DNA from: Pseudoruegeria sp. SHC-113 | GTDB taxonomy: Bacteria > Pseudomonadota > Alphaproteobacteria > Rhodobacterales > Rhodobacteraceae | Assembly: GCF_025376885.1 (NCBI RefSeq) | Contig: NZ_JAHUBR010000001.1 | Location: 62,001-126,000 of the forward strand | Length of the DNA: 64,000 nucleotides | Direction: 5' to 3' | Part shown: positions 1-11,654 of the stretch, in pieces | Numbering within the stretch: the first letter of the stretch is position 1 | Layout of the letters: every line of letters starts with the position of its first letter | Notes under the pieces: generated by a model | What the model was told of the DNA's origin: nothing | Seen by the model: only the letters and a program-made list of their open reading frames with translations | Databases searched by the model: none | Position numbers and translations under genes: made by a program

Positions 1-192
1 CAGCACATCCGGAAAAGCGGCGCGCAGGCCCGCGCTGATCAGCGCGTCGGCGGCTTCGTCGGCTTCGGTCACCGGGCTTTCGTCGGATTTCACTTTCACG
101 TCGAAATCGTCGGCGTTGTAGATCTCCATGATCTTGTCGCCGGCTTCCAGAGCCAGCTTGCGGCTCACCTCGGTGAGTTTCTCAAAATCCAC
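1..192 (-). CDS. cysQ: 3'(2'),5'-bisphosphate nucleotidase, N-terminal part (cut by window edge)
   Basis: Only the first 64 codons are in the window; the gene runs off the left edge. The family removes the 3' phosphate from PAP/PAPS, recycling the by-product of sulfate assimilation, and belongs to the inositol-monophosphatase fold. The visible stretch has the family's N-terminal SDESPVTEADEAAD block, which carries early metal/substrate-contact residues. I chose the GTG at 192 because an AAGGAG sits 8 bases upstream of it. A GTG at 201 is in frame, but the AAGGAG would then touch the start codon. The gene is divergent from the ABC permease to its right. The family call is fairly sure; the substrate is inferred from the family. 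Confidence 0.8.
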   Translation of the reverse strand, partial: MDFEKLTEVSRKLALEAGDKIMEIYNADDFDVKVKSDESPVTEADEAADALISAGLRAAFPDVL

Positions 193-250
193 GCGTTTCA
201 CTCCTTTTTGCCCCGCAGGGCCCTTTGTATTGAAAAAAATTTGCTGCGTT

Positions 251-279
251 TTTATCGTGCACCCGTAAGGGAACAACAA
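251..279 (-). promoter_or_regulatory. Candidate sigma-70-type promoter for cysQ
   Basis: Reading the minus strand, TTGTTG (274-279) and GATAAA (251-256) are separated by exactly 17 bases, about 60 bases upstream of the cysQ start. The region is AT-rich compared with its surroundings. Both boxes are only partial matches to consensus, so this is a plausible candidate and not a firm call. Confidence 0.35.
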
Positions 280-334
280 GAAATCCCTCAGATAAATGCG
301 GCAGAATGGCCCCATGTGGCAGGAAAACACGTGA

Positions 335-1156
335 ATGTTTACGCATAGAGCGAAAAAGAGCGGCCTTGAGGCGACGTTTTCGACGCTGGCGCTGATCTAT
401 CATTCCACCGTCCGCAAGGTGCGGGACAAACACCGCAACGCCTTCGTGTCGATCGGGATCACCATCCTGCAGGCCTTCACCATGCTGGCCGTCTTCATGA
501 TCATGTTCATCGTGCTGGGCCTGCGCGGCACCACGATCCGGGGGGATTTCTTCCTCTATATCCTGTCGGGGATCTTCCTGTATCTCACCCACATCCGGGT
601 GGTGAACACGATCGCCAATTCCGAAGGCCCCACCTCGCCGATGATGAAACACGCGCCGATGAACACGGGCATCTCCGTGGCCTCAACGGCGCTGGCTTCG
701 CTCTATGTCTCGGTGCTCAGCATTCTGCTGATGCTCTATTTCTACAACGTGCTCTTCGCGCGGATCTACATCTACGATCCGGTGGGCGTCTTCGCGATGT
801 TCCTTCTGTCGTGGTTCTTCGGCGTGGCGGTGGGGATGGTCTTTCTCGCGCTCAAACCCTGGGCACCGACGCTGGTGAAAACGCTCACCACCGTCTACAT
901 CCGCGCCAATATGATCACCTCGGGCAAGATGTTCGTCGCCAATACCCTGCCGGGCTGGATGCTCGCCATCTTTGATTGGAACCCCCTGTTTCACACCATA
1001 GATCAGGCGCGCGGCTTCATGTTCATCAACTATTTCCCGCACAACTCGTCGTGGAAATACGCGCTGATTGTTTCCATCGTGCTGCTCGGCATCGGCATGT
1101 TGCTGGAGTTCTACACCCGCAAGAAAGCCTCGCTCAGCTGGAGCGCGACGCAGTAG
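335..1156 (+). CDS. ABC-2 type transporter permease (polysaccharide-export-like)
   Basis: This 273-residue protein is an integral inner-membrane subunit of an ABC-2 type exporter. It has about six hydrophobic segments, the first near residue 38 and the last near residue 245, with a basic N-terminus and C-terminus (FYTRKKAS). The overall pattern resembles KpsM/Wzm-like permeases that move polysaccharide or polyol-phosphate chains to the outside. AGGA lies about 10 bases before the ATG. No ATP-binding partner is adjacent: the left neighbour is cysQ on the other strand and the right neighbour is alkB, convergent and directly abutting. It must therefore work with an ATPase encoded elsewhere. The substrate cannot be told from the sequence. 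Confidence 0.72.
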   Translation: MFTHRAKKSGLEATFSTLALIYHSTVRKVRDKHRNAFVSIGITILQAFTMLAVFMIMFIVLGLRGTTIRGDFFLYILSGIFLYLTHIRVVNTIANSEGPTSPMMKHAPMNTGISVASTALASLYVSVLSILLMLYFYNVLFARIYIYDPVGVFAMFLLSWFFGVAVGMVFLALKPWAPTLVKTLTTVYIRANMITSGKMFVANTLPGWMLAIFDWNPLFHTIDQARGFMFINYFPHNSSWKYALIVSIVLLGIGMLLEFYTRKKASLSWSATQ

Positions 1157-1768
1157 TCAATCCACCACCCGCAGCGTGAGGTTCAACCGACCGGGCTTGT
1201 TCAAAAGCGTGGAAGTGCCGGGGCGGATCTTGTCCACGCCATGATAGGTCAACCGCGCCTCGCCGCCCATCAGCACCACGTCGCCGGACCGCAACCAGAG
1301 CGACTCTGTTTTGCCGCCGCGTGTGGCATTGCCGATGCGAAAGAGCCCCTCGTCCCCCAGCGAGATCGAAAGCACGGGCCAAGAGAAATCCGCCTCGTCC
1401 TTGTCCTGATGCATTCCCATGCGCGCGCCCTCGCCGTAGAAGTTCAGCAGGCAGCAATCCGGCGCGCGCTCCCGGCTCACAAGCGCCTCCCAGACTGCCA
1501 GTACCGAGGGCGGGATCGGCGGCCAGGGCTGGCCGTCGGGGTGGCTCTGCACATAGCGATAGCCGCGCCGGTCGGAAAACCAGCCGTATTTCCCGGCCGA
1601 AGTCATCCGCACCGACATCGGCTTGCCATAGGGCGTCATCGGGGAAAACAGCGGCGCGTCGGCCTGAACGGCGCGCAGATCCGCAAGCATCGCCTCCTGC
1701 GCAGACGCGTCCAGATAGCCGCTGTAAATCTCGAATCCCCGCAGCCGCAGGGCTGGCTCCGCTCCCAT
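1157..1768 (-). CDS. alkB: Alpha-ketoglutarate-dependent dioxygenase AlkB
   Basis: The 203-residue protein belongs to the AlkB family of Fe(II)/2-oxoglutarate dioxygenases that directly reverse alkylation damage (1-methyladenine, 3-methylcytosine) in DNA or RNA. The iron ligands are visible as H120-x-D122 (MHQDKDE) and H176 (LTYHGVD). The 2-oxoglutarate-binding arginines are R194 and R200 in RLNLTLR. The length is typical of bacterial AlkB. It is a single-gene unit, converging on the ABC permease with no gap and divergent from dnaK. No ada gene or adaptive-response operator is apparent nearby. Confidence 0.93.
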   Translation of the reverse strand: MGAEPALRLRGFEIYSGYLDASAQEAMLADLRAVQADAPLFSPMTPYGKPMSVRMTSAGKYGWFSDRRGYRYVQSHPDGQPWPPIPPSVLAVWEALVSRERAPDCCLLNFYGEGARMGMHQDKDEADFSWPVLSISLGDEGLFRIGNATRGGKTESLWLRSGDVVLMGGEARLTYHGVDKIRPGTSTLLNKPGRLNLTLRVVD

Positions 1769-1846
1769 TCTGCGCCCCTTCCCCCCGGCCCCGTGCCGGA
1801 GTCGTGTTTTTTGGCAAAAATGCCGCCTGACGGGACGTTTCCACCG

Positions 1847-1878
1847 CTTGCAGCGCCCCTGCCCCCTCCTTATATACG
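1847..1878 (+). promoter_or_regulatory. Sigma-32 (RpoH) heat-shock promoter of dnaK
   Basis: CTTG at 1847-1850 and CTTATATACG at 1869-1878 are 18 bases apart. This matches the alphaproteobacterial RpoH consensus CTTG-N17/18-CYTATNTNNG at every defined position. It would start transcription near 1885, about 100 bases before the dnaK ATG. No CIRCE inverted repeat (TTAGCACTC-N9-GAGTGCTAA) occurs between alkB and dnaK, so heat control here is most likely by sigma factor and not by HrcA. Confidence 0.85.
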
Positions 1879-1988
1879 CCGGGAAGCCTGATCGGGTAGC
1901 TTACCCGGTCGTTAACTGGGATCGGAACCGAGATGCCTCAGCAAGGGGGTCCGGCTCCTACACATCGCCAAAGAAAAGGGTAAACATC

Positions 1989-3908
1989 ATGGCTAAAGTC
2001 ATTGGTATCGACCTCGGCACCACCAACTCCTGTGTTGCCATCATGGACGGCGCTCAGCCTCGCGTTATCGAAAACGCCGAAGGCGCCCGTACCACTCCTT
2101 CCATCGTTGCATTCACCGACGATGAACGCCTCGTAGGCCAGCCGGCCAAACGCCAGGCCGTCACAAACCCCTCCAACACCGTGTTCGGCGTGAAGCGCCT
2201 CATCGGCCGCCGGTTCGACGACGCCGATCTCGCGAAGGACAAGAAGAACCTGCCCTTCAACGTGATCGACGGCGGCAACGGCGACGCATGGGTTGAAGCT
2301 GGCGGCGAAGAATACTCCCCGAGCCAGATCTCGGCCTTCATCCTGCAGAAGATGAAGGAAACCGCCGAAAGCTACCTCGGCGAAGACGTGACGCAGGCCG
2401 TCATCACCGTGCCCGCCTACTTCAACGACGCCCAGCGTCAGGCCACGAAAGACGCCGGCAAGATCGCTGGCCTCGAAGTGCTACGCATCATCAACGAGCC
2501 GACCGCAGCCGCGCTGGCCTATGGCCTCGACAAGAAAGAATCCAAGACGATCGCCGTCTATGACCTCGGCGGCGGCACCTTCGACGTGACCATCCTCGAA
2601 ATCGACGACGGCCTCTTCGAAGTGAAATCCACCAACGGGGACACCTTCCTCGGCGGTGAAGATTTCGACATGCGCATCGTCAACTACCTCGCTGGCGAGT
2701 TCAAAAAAGAGAACGGCGTGGATCTGACGGCCGACAAGATGGCGCTGCAGCGCCTGAAGGAAGCTGCCGAGAAGGCCAAGATCGAGCTCTCCTCCAGCCA
2801 GCAGACCGAGATCAACCAGCCGTTCATCTCGATGGACCCGAAAGGCGGCCAGCCGCTGCACCTCGTGCTGAAGCTGACCCGCGCCAAGCTGGAAAGCCTC
2901 GTCGGCGATCTGATCAAATCCTCGCTGAAGCCCTGCCAGGCCGCGCTGAAGGATGCCGGCCTCTCCACCTCCGACATCGACGAAGTCGTGCTCGTGGGTG
3001 GTATGACCCGTATGCCGAAAGTCCTCGAAGAAGTGACGAAATTCTTCGGCAAGGAGCCGCACAAGGGTGTGAACCCGGATGAAGTGGTCGCCATGGGCGC
3101 CGCCATTCAGGCCGGTGTGCTGCAGGGTGACGTGAAAGACGTCGTGCTGCTGGACGTGACCCCGCTCTCGCTCGGCATCGAAACGCTGGGTGGCGTGTTC
3201 ACCCGCCTGATCGACCGCAACACCACGATCCCGACGAAGAAGGCGCAGGTCTTCTCCACCGCCGAGGACAACCAGAACGCCGTGACGATCCGCGTGTTCC
3301 AGGGTGAGCGCGAGATGGCAGCCGACAACAAGATGCTCGGCCAGTTCAACCTCGAGAACATCCCGCCCGCCCCGCGCGGCATGCCGCAGATCGAAGTCGC
3401 CTTCGACATCGACGCCAACGGCATCGTCTCCGTGTCCGCCAAGGACAAGGGCACCGGCAAAGAGCAGAAGATCACCATCCAGGCCTCCGGTGGCCTTTCG
3501 GATGACGAGATCGACCAGATGGTGAAGGACGCCGAGGCCAACGCCGAGGCCGACAAGGAACGCAAGGAACTTGTCGAAGCCAAGAACCAGGCCGAGAGCC
3601 TCATCCACTCGACCGAGAAGGCGATGGAAGAGCACTCCGACAAGGTCGATCCGACGACGATCGAAGCCATCGAGCTGGCCATCGCCGCGCTCAAGGACGA
3701 GCTGGAGAACGACAACGCCAGCAAGATCAAATCGGGCATCCAGAACGTGACGGAAGCCGCCATGAAGCTGGGCGAGGCCATCTACAAGGCCGAGCAGGAC
3801 AAGGCTGACGGCGGTGCGCCTTCGGAAGAGGATTTCGAAGCCGACGCCAAATCGGACGACGACATCGTCGACGCCGATTTCGAGGATCTGGGCGACGAAA
3901 AGCGCTAA
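1989..3908 (+). CDS. dnaK: Chaperone protein DnaK (Hsp70)
   Basis: This 639-residue ATP-driven Hsp70 chaperone binds exposed hydrophobic stretches of unfolded proteins, with DnaJ and GrpE as co-chaperones. The nucleotide-binding domain opens with GIDLGTTNS (residues 6-14) and contains [12 protein letters not shown]. The substrate-binding domain follows from about residue 390, and the tail is the usual acidic, low-complexity extension. An in-frame upstream extension to 1848 exists but covers the promoter. The ATG at 1989 starts the universally conserved [10 protein letters not shown]. It is followed by a strong hairpin terminator and then dnaJ. GrpE and HrcA are encoded 50 kb away in this window (52.3-54.0 kb). 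Confidence 0.99.
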   Translation: MAKVIGIDLGTTNSCVAIMDGAQPRVIENAEGARTTPSIVAFTDDERLVGQPAKRQAVTNPSNTVFGVKRLIGRRFDDADLAKDKKNLPFNVIDGGNGDAWVEAGGEEYSPSQISAFILQKMKETAESYLGEDVTQAVITVPAYFNDAQRQATKDAGKIAGLEVLRIINEPTAAALAYGLDKKESKTIAVYDLGGGTFDVTILEIDDGLFEVKSTNGDTFLGGEDFDMRIVNYLAGEFKKENGVDLTADKMALQRLKEAAEKAKIELSSSQQTEINQPFISMDPKGGQPLHLVLKLTRAKLESLVGDLIKSSLKPCQAALKDAGLSTSDIDEVVLVGGMTRMPKVLEEVTKFFGKEPHKGVNPDEVVAMGAAIQAGVLQGDVKDVVLLDVTPLSLGIETLGGVFTRLIDRNTTIPTKKAQVFSTAEDNQNAVTIRVFQGEREMAADNKMLGQFNLENIPPAPRGMPQIEVAFDIDANGIVSVSAKDKGTGKEQKITIQASGGLSDDEIDQMVKDAEANAEADKERKELVEAKNQAESLIHSTEKAMEEHSDKVDPTTIEAIELAIAALKDELENDNASKIKSGIQNVTEAAMKLGEAIYKAEQDKADGGAPSEEDFEADAKSDDDIVDADFEDLGDEKR

Positions 3909-3933
3909 ATGGGGGCCTGATACAGGACCTCAG

Positions 3934-3967
3934 AAGGCCGGTCTGGTGCAACCGGACCGGCCTTTTT
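3934..3967 (+). terminator. Intrinsic terminator between dnaK and dnaJ
   Basis: AAGGCCGGTC (3934-3943) pairs with GACCGGCCTT (3955-3964). The stem extends inward by a further three pairs and is followed by a T run. It lies 25 bases after the dnaK stop and 26 bases before the dnaJ start. It probably lets only part of the transcription continue into dnaJ, giving more DnaK than DnaJ. Confidence 0.85.
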
Positions 3968-3992
3968 CATGGTCCCAAGGGGGACATCACAC

Positions 3993-5138
3993 ATGTCTAA
4001 ACAAGATTACTACGAGCTGCTGGGGATCGCCAAAGGCGCTTCCGCCGAGGAGATCAAGAAGGCCTATCGCAAGAAGGCCAAGGAGCTCCACCCGGATCGC
4101 AACGCCGACAATCCGAATGCGGAAGCGCAGTTCAAGGAAGTCAACGAGGCCTACGACGTCCTGAAGGATGCCGACAAGAAGGCCGCCTATGATCGTTACG
4201 GCCATGCGGCCTTTGAAGGGGGTATGGGCGGGCGGCCCGGTGGCGGCGGCTACGGCGGGCAGGGCGATTTCGCTTCGGCCTTCTCCGACGTCTTCGACGA
4301 TCTCTTCGGCGATATGATGGGCGGGCGCGCGGGCTCCGGCCGGCAGCGTGCCACGCGCGGCTCCGACCTGCGCTACAACCTGCGCATCGACCTGGAAGAA
4401 GCCTACGCCGGCGTTCAGAAAACGATCAACGTGCCCACCTCGGTGGCCTGCGGCGAGTGCAACGGCACCGGCGCTGAAGGCGGGGCTGAGCCCACGACCT
4501 GCCCCACCTGTTCGGGCATGGGCAAGGTGCGCGCGCAGCAGGGTTTCTTCACTGTCGAACGCACCTGCCCCACCTGCGGTGGCATGGGTCAGATGATCAA
4601 GAACCCCTGCAAGGGCTGCGGTGGCGCAGGCCGCGTGGAGAAGGATCGTGCGCTTTCCGTCAACATCCCGGCGGGCGTTGAAACTGGCACAAGGATCCGG
4701 CTGGCCGGCGAAGGCGAAGCCGGTCTGCGTGGCGGGCCGACGGGCGATCTCTACATCTTCATCGAGGTGCGCGAGCACAAAATCTTCGAGCGCGACGGCA
4801 CAGCCCTGTTCTGCCGCGTTCCGGTAAGCATGGCCACGGCCGCGCTCGGCGGGGAGATCGAAGTGCCTACCATCGACGGGGGCCGGTCGCGCGTGAAGAT
4901 CCCGGCGGGCAGCCAGTCCGGCAAGCAGATGCGCCTGCGCAGCAAGGGCATGCCAGCCCTGCGCGGCGCGAACCAGGGCGATATGTTCATCGAACTGGCC
5001 GTTGAGACGCCGGTGAACCTCACGAGCCGCCAGAAGGAGCTTCTGCGCGAGTTCGACGAGATCGCCGCGGACAACAACCCCAACAGCTCCAGCTTCTTCG
5101 CCTCGGTGAAGAATTTCTGGGACAGCATGAAGGGCTGA
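3993..5138 (+). CDS. dnaJ: Chaperone protein DnaJ (Hsp40)
   Basis: The 381-residue co-chaperone stimulates DnaK ATPase activity and delivers substrates to it. The J domain occupies about residues 1-70 with the essential H33-P34-D35. A Gly/Phe-rich stretch (about 75-120) follows. The zinc-binding region has all four CxxCxGxG repeats ([32 protein letters not shown]), followed by the C-terminal substrate-binding domains. I chose the ATG at 3993 because an AAGGGGGAC sequence precedes it and [10 protein letters not shown] is the family's normal start. An in-frame ATG at 3969 overlaps the terminator. It is probably expressed by read-through from the dnaK promoter. Confidence 0.98.
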   Translation: MSKQDYYELLGIAKGASAEEIKKAYRKKAKELHPDRNADNPNAEAQFKEVNEAYDVLKDADKKAAYDRYGHAAFEGGMGGRPGGGGYGGQGDFASAFSDVFDDLFGDMMGGRAGSGRQRATRGSDLRYNLRIDLEEAYAGVQKTINVPTSVACGECNGTGAEGGAEPTTCPTCSGMGKVRAQQGFFTVERTCPTCGGMGQMIKNPCKGCGGAGRVEKDRALSVNIPAGVETGTRIRLAGEGEAGLRGGPTGDLYIFIEVREHKIFERDGTALFCRVPVSMATAALGGEIEVPTIDGGRSRVKIPAGSQSGKQMRLRSKGMPALRGANQGDMFIELAVETPVNLTSRQKELLREFDEIAADNNPNSSSFFASVKNFWDSMKG

Positions 5139-5159
5139 TCAGCCTTTTAGTCCAAGTGT

Positions 5160-5198
5160 AAACGGCGTTGCCCACCACGGGCAGCGCCGTTTCTCTTT
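5160..5198 (+). terminator. Intrinsic terminator after dnaJ
   Basis: AAACGGCG (5160-5167) pairs with CGCCGTTT (5185-5192). The stem continues inward to 14 pairs with an ACCAC loop, and a T/C-rich tail follows. It ends the dnaK-dnaJ transcription unit, 22 bases after the dnaJ stop. Confidence 0.85.
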
Positions 5199-5248
5199 GC
5201 AGCAGAGTGGTTAACTCCGTCTAAACGGAATCGGCGCAAGCTGGCCAC

Positions 5249-6010
5249 ATGAGCCAGAAAAGCAGCTTCGCCGAAACCCAGATGGATTTCCTTGCCGAGG
5301 ATGAGGCACCGGTCGCGCCGCTGCCCTCGGGCAAGCTGCCGTCCTACATCGCCGAACACCGCCGCCGTTTGCGCGAGCGGTTCATGATCGGCGGGGCCGA
5401 TGCGCTGCCCGATTATGAGCTGCTGGAACTGCTGCTGTTCCGCGCCCTGCCCCGCAAGGATGTGAAGCCCGTCGCCCGCATGCTGCTTGATACCTTCGGC
5501 AGCTTCGCCGCCGTTGTCTCCGCGCCGCCGGAGGTGCTGCGCAAGGTGAAGGGCATCGGCGATGAGACGATCACCGATCTGAAAATCGTGGAGGCCGTGG
5601 CGCACCGGCTGGCGCGCTCCCGCGCCATGCATCGCTCGGTGATTTCCAGCTGGGATGCGCTGCTGGATTACTGCCACACGGCCATGGCGCATCGGCAGAC
5701 GGAGCAATTTCGCGTGCTGTTTCTGGATCGCAAGAACGTGCTGATCGCCGATGAGGAACAGGGGCGCGGCACGGTGGATCATGTGCCCGTCTACCCGCGC
5801 GAGGTGGTCAAACGCGCGCTGGAGCTAAACGCTTCGGCGCTGATCCTTGTGCACAACCACCCCTCCGGCGATCCCACACCATCCGAGGCCGACATCCAGA
5901 TGACGCAGCAGGTGCAGGCCGCCGGGGAGGTGCTGGGGATCACGCTGCACGATCACCTGATCGTCGGGCAGGAGCGGGAGGTGAGCTTTCGCGCCGAAGG
6001 CTATCTCTGA
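5249..6010 (+). CDS. radC: RadC family JAMM-domain protein
   Basis: This 253-residue protein has a helix-hairpin-helix-like N-terminal half (about residues 40-120, including VKGIGDET) and a C-terminal RadC/JAMM metalloprotease-fold domain. The predicted zinc ligands H202, H204 and D215 lie in the HNHPSGDPTPSEAD motif. The family was once linked to DNA repair, but its biochemical role is unresolved; peptidase or nuclease activity is inferred from the fold only. It stands alone between the dnaJ terminator and the convergent PBP/OmpA gene, whose stop codon directly abuts its own. Confidence 0.93.
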   Translation: MSQKSSFAETQMDFLAEDEAPVAPLPSGKLPSYIAEHRRRLRERFMIGGADALPDYELLELLLFRALPRKDVKPVARMLLDTFGSFAAVVSAPPEVLRKVKGIGDETITDLKIVEAVAHRLARSRAMHRSVISSWDALLDYCHTAMAHRQTEQFRVLFLDRKNVLIADEEQGRGTVDHVPVYPREVVKRALELNASALILVHNHPSGDPTPSEADIQMTQQVQAAGEVLGITLHDHLIVGQEREVSFRAEGYL

Positions 6011-7573
6011 TCAAGGCGTGGCCGGTGCCGCCCAGACTTCCACGCGCCGGTTGATCTGGCGGCCCAGGGCGCTGTCATCACAGGCCATCGGCAGCGCTTC
6101 GCCGAAAGCTTCGGTGGCCATCAGGACACTGCCCTCGGGCAAAGCCGGTGCGGCGCGGCGCACGGCGTCCATCACCCGCCGCGCCCGGTTCTGGGAGATC
6201 TGGCGATTGGAGGCGGCGGCCCCATCACCATCGGAGAAGCCGACGAACATCAGGCGCTGCCCGTCGTAAGCCCCGGCCTCCAGCGCCTCGGCCAGCAGCA
6301 GCACATTGGTGCGCGATTGGGCATCGAGCACGGAGGAGCCCGTCTCGAAGCGGAAGGTCGTCGTGAGGCGCTCATAGCCTGCCAGCCGCGCGACCATGCG
6401 CTGAAGCTCCGACAGCGGCACCTCGCTGCCCGCGTTCAGGATCGCGCCCGCCAGCCGCTCGCCCTGGATCGCCAGCGGTTCGCGCTCTGCCGCAAGATCC
6501 ACAAAGCCATTGGCCCGAACCAGCGCTTGCGCTGGGGCGGTGCCGAGGTAGCGTAGGAAGCCGCGGGCGAACTTCGGCAGGCGGCGCGGCGGGGTGTAGA
6601 GCAGGAGCGGCAGCGTCAGCGGATAATCTTCGGCCTTGAGCCCGTGGGCCGAGGCCGCGAAGCCGCGCCCGCAGGCCCCCAGCAGGCCCAGCGTGCGCGC
6701 ATTGCCCTGCTCGGTGAGCGTACCAAAGCCGAGCGCCAGCGGATCGCGGGCCACCGCATCGGCGAGGCTCGCAAGCGAGCGGTGCCGGGTGACCGCGACA
6801 GGGCCGAGCGGCGCGATCTTCTCCGCGATCGCCTCCTCAACGCCCGAGTCTGCCGTGAGCGCGTGCAGCACGACAGGCGCATCGATCCCCCCGAGATCCG
6901 CCCAGTTGGTGATCTCGCCTCCGCGCAGGGCCACGAGCTGCTCGAGCGAAAGCGCGGCCACCGGGTTTTCGGCGGCCACCAGCGGCACCAGCCCGTCCAG
7001 CGCCACGACGCGCCCGCGCGCGGCGGATTTCAGGGCCGGAAGGCCAGCCTCGCGGGCGGCAACAAGCTCATCGGGCGTGATCTCCCGCGCGGCCATGACG
7101 ATGTCGGCCTGATCGGTGAAGAGATCGCCAAAACCCTGCGCCGTGGTGCCAAGATGGAAGGCGATCTCGGCGACTGGCGTGCCGGAATCCTCCTGCCAGA
7201 GCACGTAGTGGAAATTGCGGTCATCACTGACGATGCGGCGGATGCTCAGCCCGGCGGACCCGGCATAGGATTCAAGCAGCAGCGGCATCAGCTCCGCGCC
7301 CAGCATTGCATCCCCGGCCACGGTGATCCGCGCGACGAAATTTTCCAGATCGGGGCAGCCGGGCCCGGCGCAGTCCACGCCGGAACCATCCAGCGTTAGC
7401 GGGCCGAACTCCGTCTGCACGCGGTAGAACTCGCCATCGAACGACAGCAGCGTCCCGCTTACCGAAAGCCCACCCCCGCGCGCCGAGAGCGTGACATCCT
7501 GCGCCACGGCAGGGGCCAAGAGGCCGGTGAATAGAAAAAGTGCGGCGCTTACCGCCGCACGACGCATCCTCAT
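6011..7573 (-). CDS. Exported substrate-binding (PstS-like)/OmpA fusion protein
   Basis: The 520-residue protein has a signal peptide (hydrophobic residues about 8-22, cleavage after AVA). A long central region (about 90-360) resembles phosphate-type periplasmic solute-binding proteins. The C-terminal 120 residues form an OmpA/MotB peptidoglycan-binding domain, recognisable from FRFETGSSVLDAQS, VGFSDGDGAAASN and RRVEVWA. It is probably anchored to the cell wall from the periplasm. No ABC permease or ATPase genes accompany it. It is the second gene of a two-gene minus-strand operon, 21 bases after the 7595-8587 gene. An alternative ATG lies two codons in. The ligand is unknown. Confidence 0.75.
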   Translation of the reverse strand: MRMRRAAVSAALFLFTGLLAPAVAQDVTLSARGGGLSVSGTLLSFDGEFYRVQTEFGPLTLDGSGVDCAGPGCPDLENFVARITVAGDAMLGAELMPLLLESYAGSAGLSIRRIVSDDRNFHYVLWQEDSGTPVAEIAFHLGTTAQGFGDLFTDQADIVMAAREITPDELVAAREAGLPALKSAARGRVVALDGLVPLVAAENPVAALSLEQLVALRGGEITNWADLGGIDAPVVLHALTADSGVEEAIAEKIAPLGPVAVTRHRSLASLADAVARDPLALGFGTLTEQGNARTLGLLGACGRGFAASAHGLKAEDYPLTLPLLLYTPPRRLPKFARGFLRYLGTAPAQALVRANGFVDLAAEREPLAIQGERLAGAILNAGSEVPLSELQRMVARLAGYERLTTTFRFETGSSVLDAQSRTNVLLLAEALEAGAYDGQRLMFVGFSDGDGAAASNRQISQNRARRVMDAVRRAAPALPEGSVLMATEAFGEALPMACDDSALGRQINRRVEVWAAPATP

Positions 7574-7594
7574 GACGCTGCCTGTTGCTGCCCT

Positions 7595-8587
7595 CTAGTT
7601 GCGGGCGATCTTCAGGTCTCGCAGCAGGTTTTTCAACACCAGATAATCGCCCACCGCCGAACAATCCGGCATGGCGAGCTCGATCTGCACCGTCGGCTCG
7701 GCCGTGCCTCCGCGCAGCTGGGTGCTGCGGGCGGCAAGCGCCGTGCCGCAGTTGGCCTGCGTCACCTCGGCTTCCACGCTCAGGCGCACAAGGCCGGAAC
7801 GCCCCATCAGCCCGCTGGGGAAGCTGTAGATCTCGGCGCGCTGGGTGTGGTTCAGATCGCGCGCGCCCACTTCGGTGATGAAGCCCCCAAGGGCGCGGGC
7901 GGCAAAGCTGGGATCGCGCGGCGTGGCGGAAGAGACATGCCCTTTCTCCCCGTATTGCGCGCCAAACTCCAGCGCGTGGATCGCAAGGCCAGCCTCGCCG
8001 TCCCACTGCAGGATCACCCGGTCATAGAGCGCGGCCTCCTCCACCCGTACTTCGGTGGCAAGGCGGCTGCCGTCCTCGAAGCGGATTTCCAGCGCGGCGA
8101 GCGGCGAAAGCGCGGGGATCGTGGCGGTGTAGCCACCGGTCACGCTCGTCATGTCGGAATAAGCCAGATCGCCCTGCGTGACGGTGAGAAAACGCTCGGG
8201 CTGGCACGGGGCCGTCACCTCAAGCGCGATCATCCCGCCCGGTGCGGGGCTGGCCGTGAGGCTTGGCGTGCAGGGCAGGCCAAAGGCGCTGAGCACGGGC
8301 TGGGTGGTGGTCTGCGCAGCGGGCAGGCTGTCAGACTGCGTGATCGCGGGGGCTTTCAGCGGCGCAGAACCCAGCGCCAGCGTGGCCTCGGGATCGCGCG
8401 GCACGCCGGGCAGTGCGCCGGGCGTGGCTTCTGTGGCGGGGGCGCTGGCCTGCTGTACCGGCGCAGGGGCTTCTGGCGCGGCCACAAATCGCGCGGCGAT
8501 GGCGCCGGAGTTCATCACCCCCATGGCCACAAGTGCGCTGAGCACGGCGACGGATGCGATCAGGGTGTATCTGCGTTTGCCAGCCAT
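7595..8587 (-). CDS. Membrane-anchored periplasmic protein of unknown function
   Basis: I do not recognise this 330-residue protein. It has a basic N-terminus, one hydrophobic segment (about residues 9-33) and a Pro/Ala-rich linker (about 36-100). A mostly beta-like periplasmic portion follows, with several cysteines that could form disulfides. A very good AGGAGG sits 5 bases before the ATG. It precedes the PBP/OmpA gene by 21 bases on the same strand, so the two are probably co-transcribed and may act together at the cell envelope. Its neighbour on the other side is the end of secA; that adjacency alone does not show a secretion role. Confidence 0.7.
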   Translation of the reverse strand: MAGKRRYTLIASVAVLSALVAMGVMNSGAIAARFVAAPEAPAPVQQASAPATEATPGALPGVPRDPEATLALGSAPLKAPAITQSDSLPAAQTTTQPVLSAFGLPCTPSLTASPAPGGMIALEVTAPCQPERFLTVTQGDLAYSDMTSVTGGYTATIPALSPLAALEIRFEDGSRLATEVRVEEAALYDRVILQWDGEAGLAIHALEFGAQYGEKGHVSSATPRDPSFAARALGGFITEVGARDLNHTQRAEIYSFPSGLMGRSGLVRLSVEAEVTQANCGTALAARSTQLRGGTAEPTVQIELAMPDCSAVGDYLVLKNLLRDLKIARN

Positions 8588-8651
8588 CTTGGCCTCCTCG
8601 AAACCACGGGGTTTGCGAGGGATATGGCAGCGAAATCGGGTGGAATTATGA

Positions 8652-8684
8652 CCGGGACGGGATCAATGCCTGATCCCGCCCCGG
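8652..8684. terminator. Hairpin after secA, possible terminator
   Basis: Positions 8652-8665 and 8671-8684 form a 14-position stem (one mismatch) around a 5-base loop. It lies 28 bases past the secA stop codon and about 65 bases before the next minus-strand start. No long T run follows on the minus strand, so it may act as an mRNA 3' end stabiliser or a weak terminator. Confidence 0.5.
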
Positions 8685-8712
8685 ATTTTATGCCTTTTGG
8701 GCAACAATCACT

Positions 8713-11466
<2,754 letters not shown>

Positions 11467-11587
11467 GTTCTCTCTGCTTGCGGCGAATATCCATGTGTGG
11501 TCCTTTTGCGCTGAACCGCTTGTCCGGCTGCTGCTTCGCCCCTAGAACGGCGAAAAAGCGCGGACCGGCCATCGCAGACCTTTAGGC

Positions 11588-11616
11588 GATGTAAGGGGCT
11601 GCATAGATAGTGTCAA
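11588..11616 (-). promoter_or_regulatory. Candidate secA promoter
   Basis: On the minus strand a perfect TTGACA (-35; plus 11611-11616) is followed after 17 bases by TACATC (plus 11588-11593), a weak -10. The leader to the secA ATG would be about 115 bases. The -35 and the spacing are convincing; the -10 is not strong. Confidence 0.5.
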
Positions 11617-11654
11617 CGTCACGCACCCCCGCGTGCCGCTCAGAGGAAATATAG

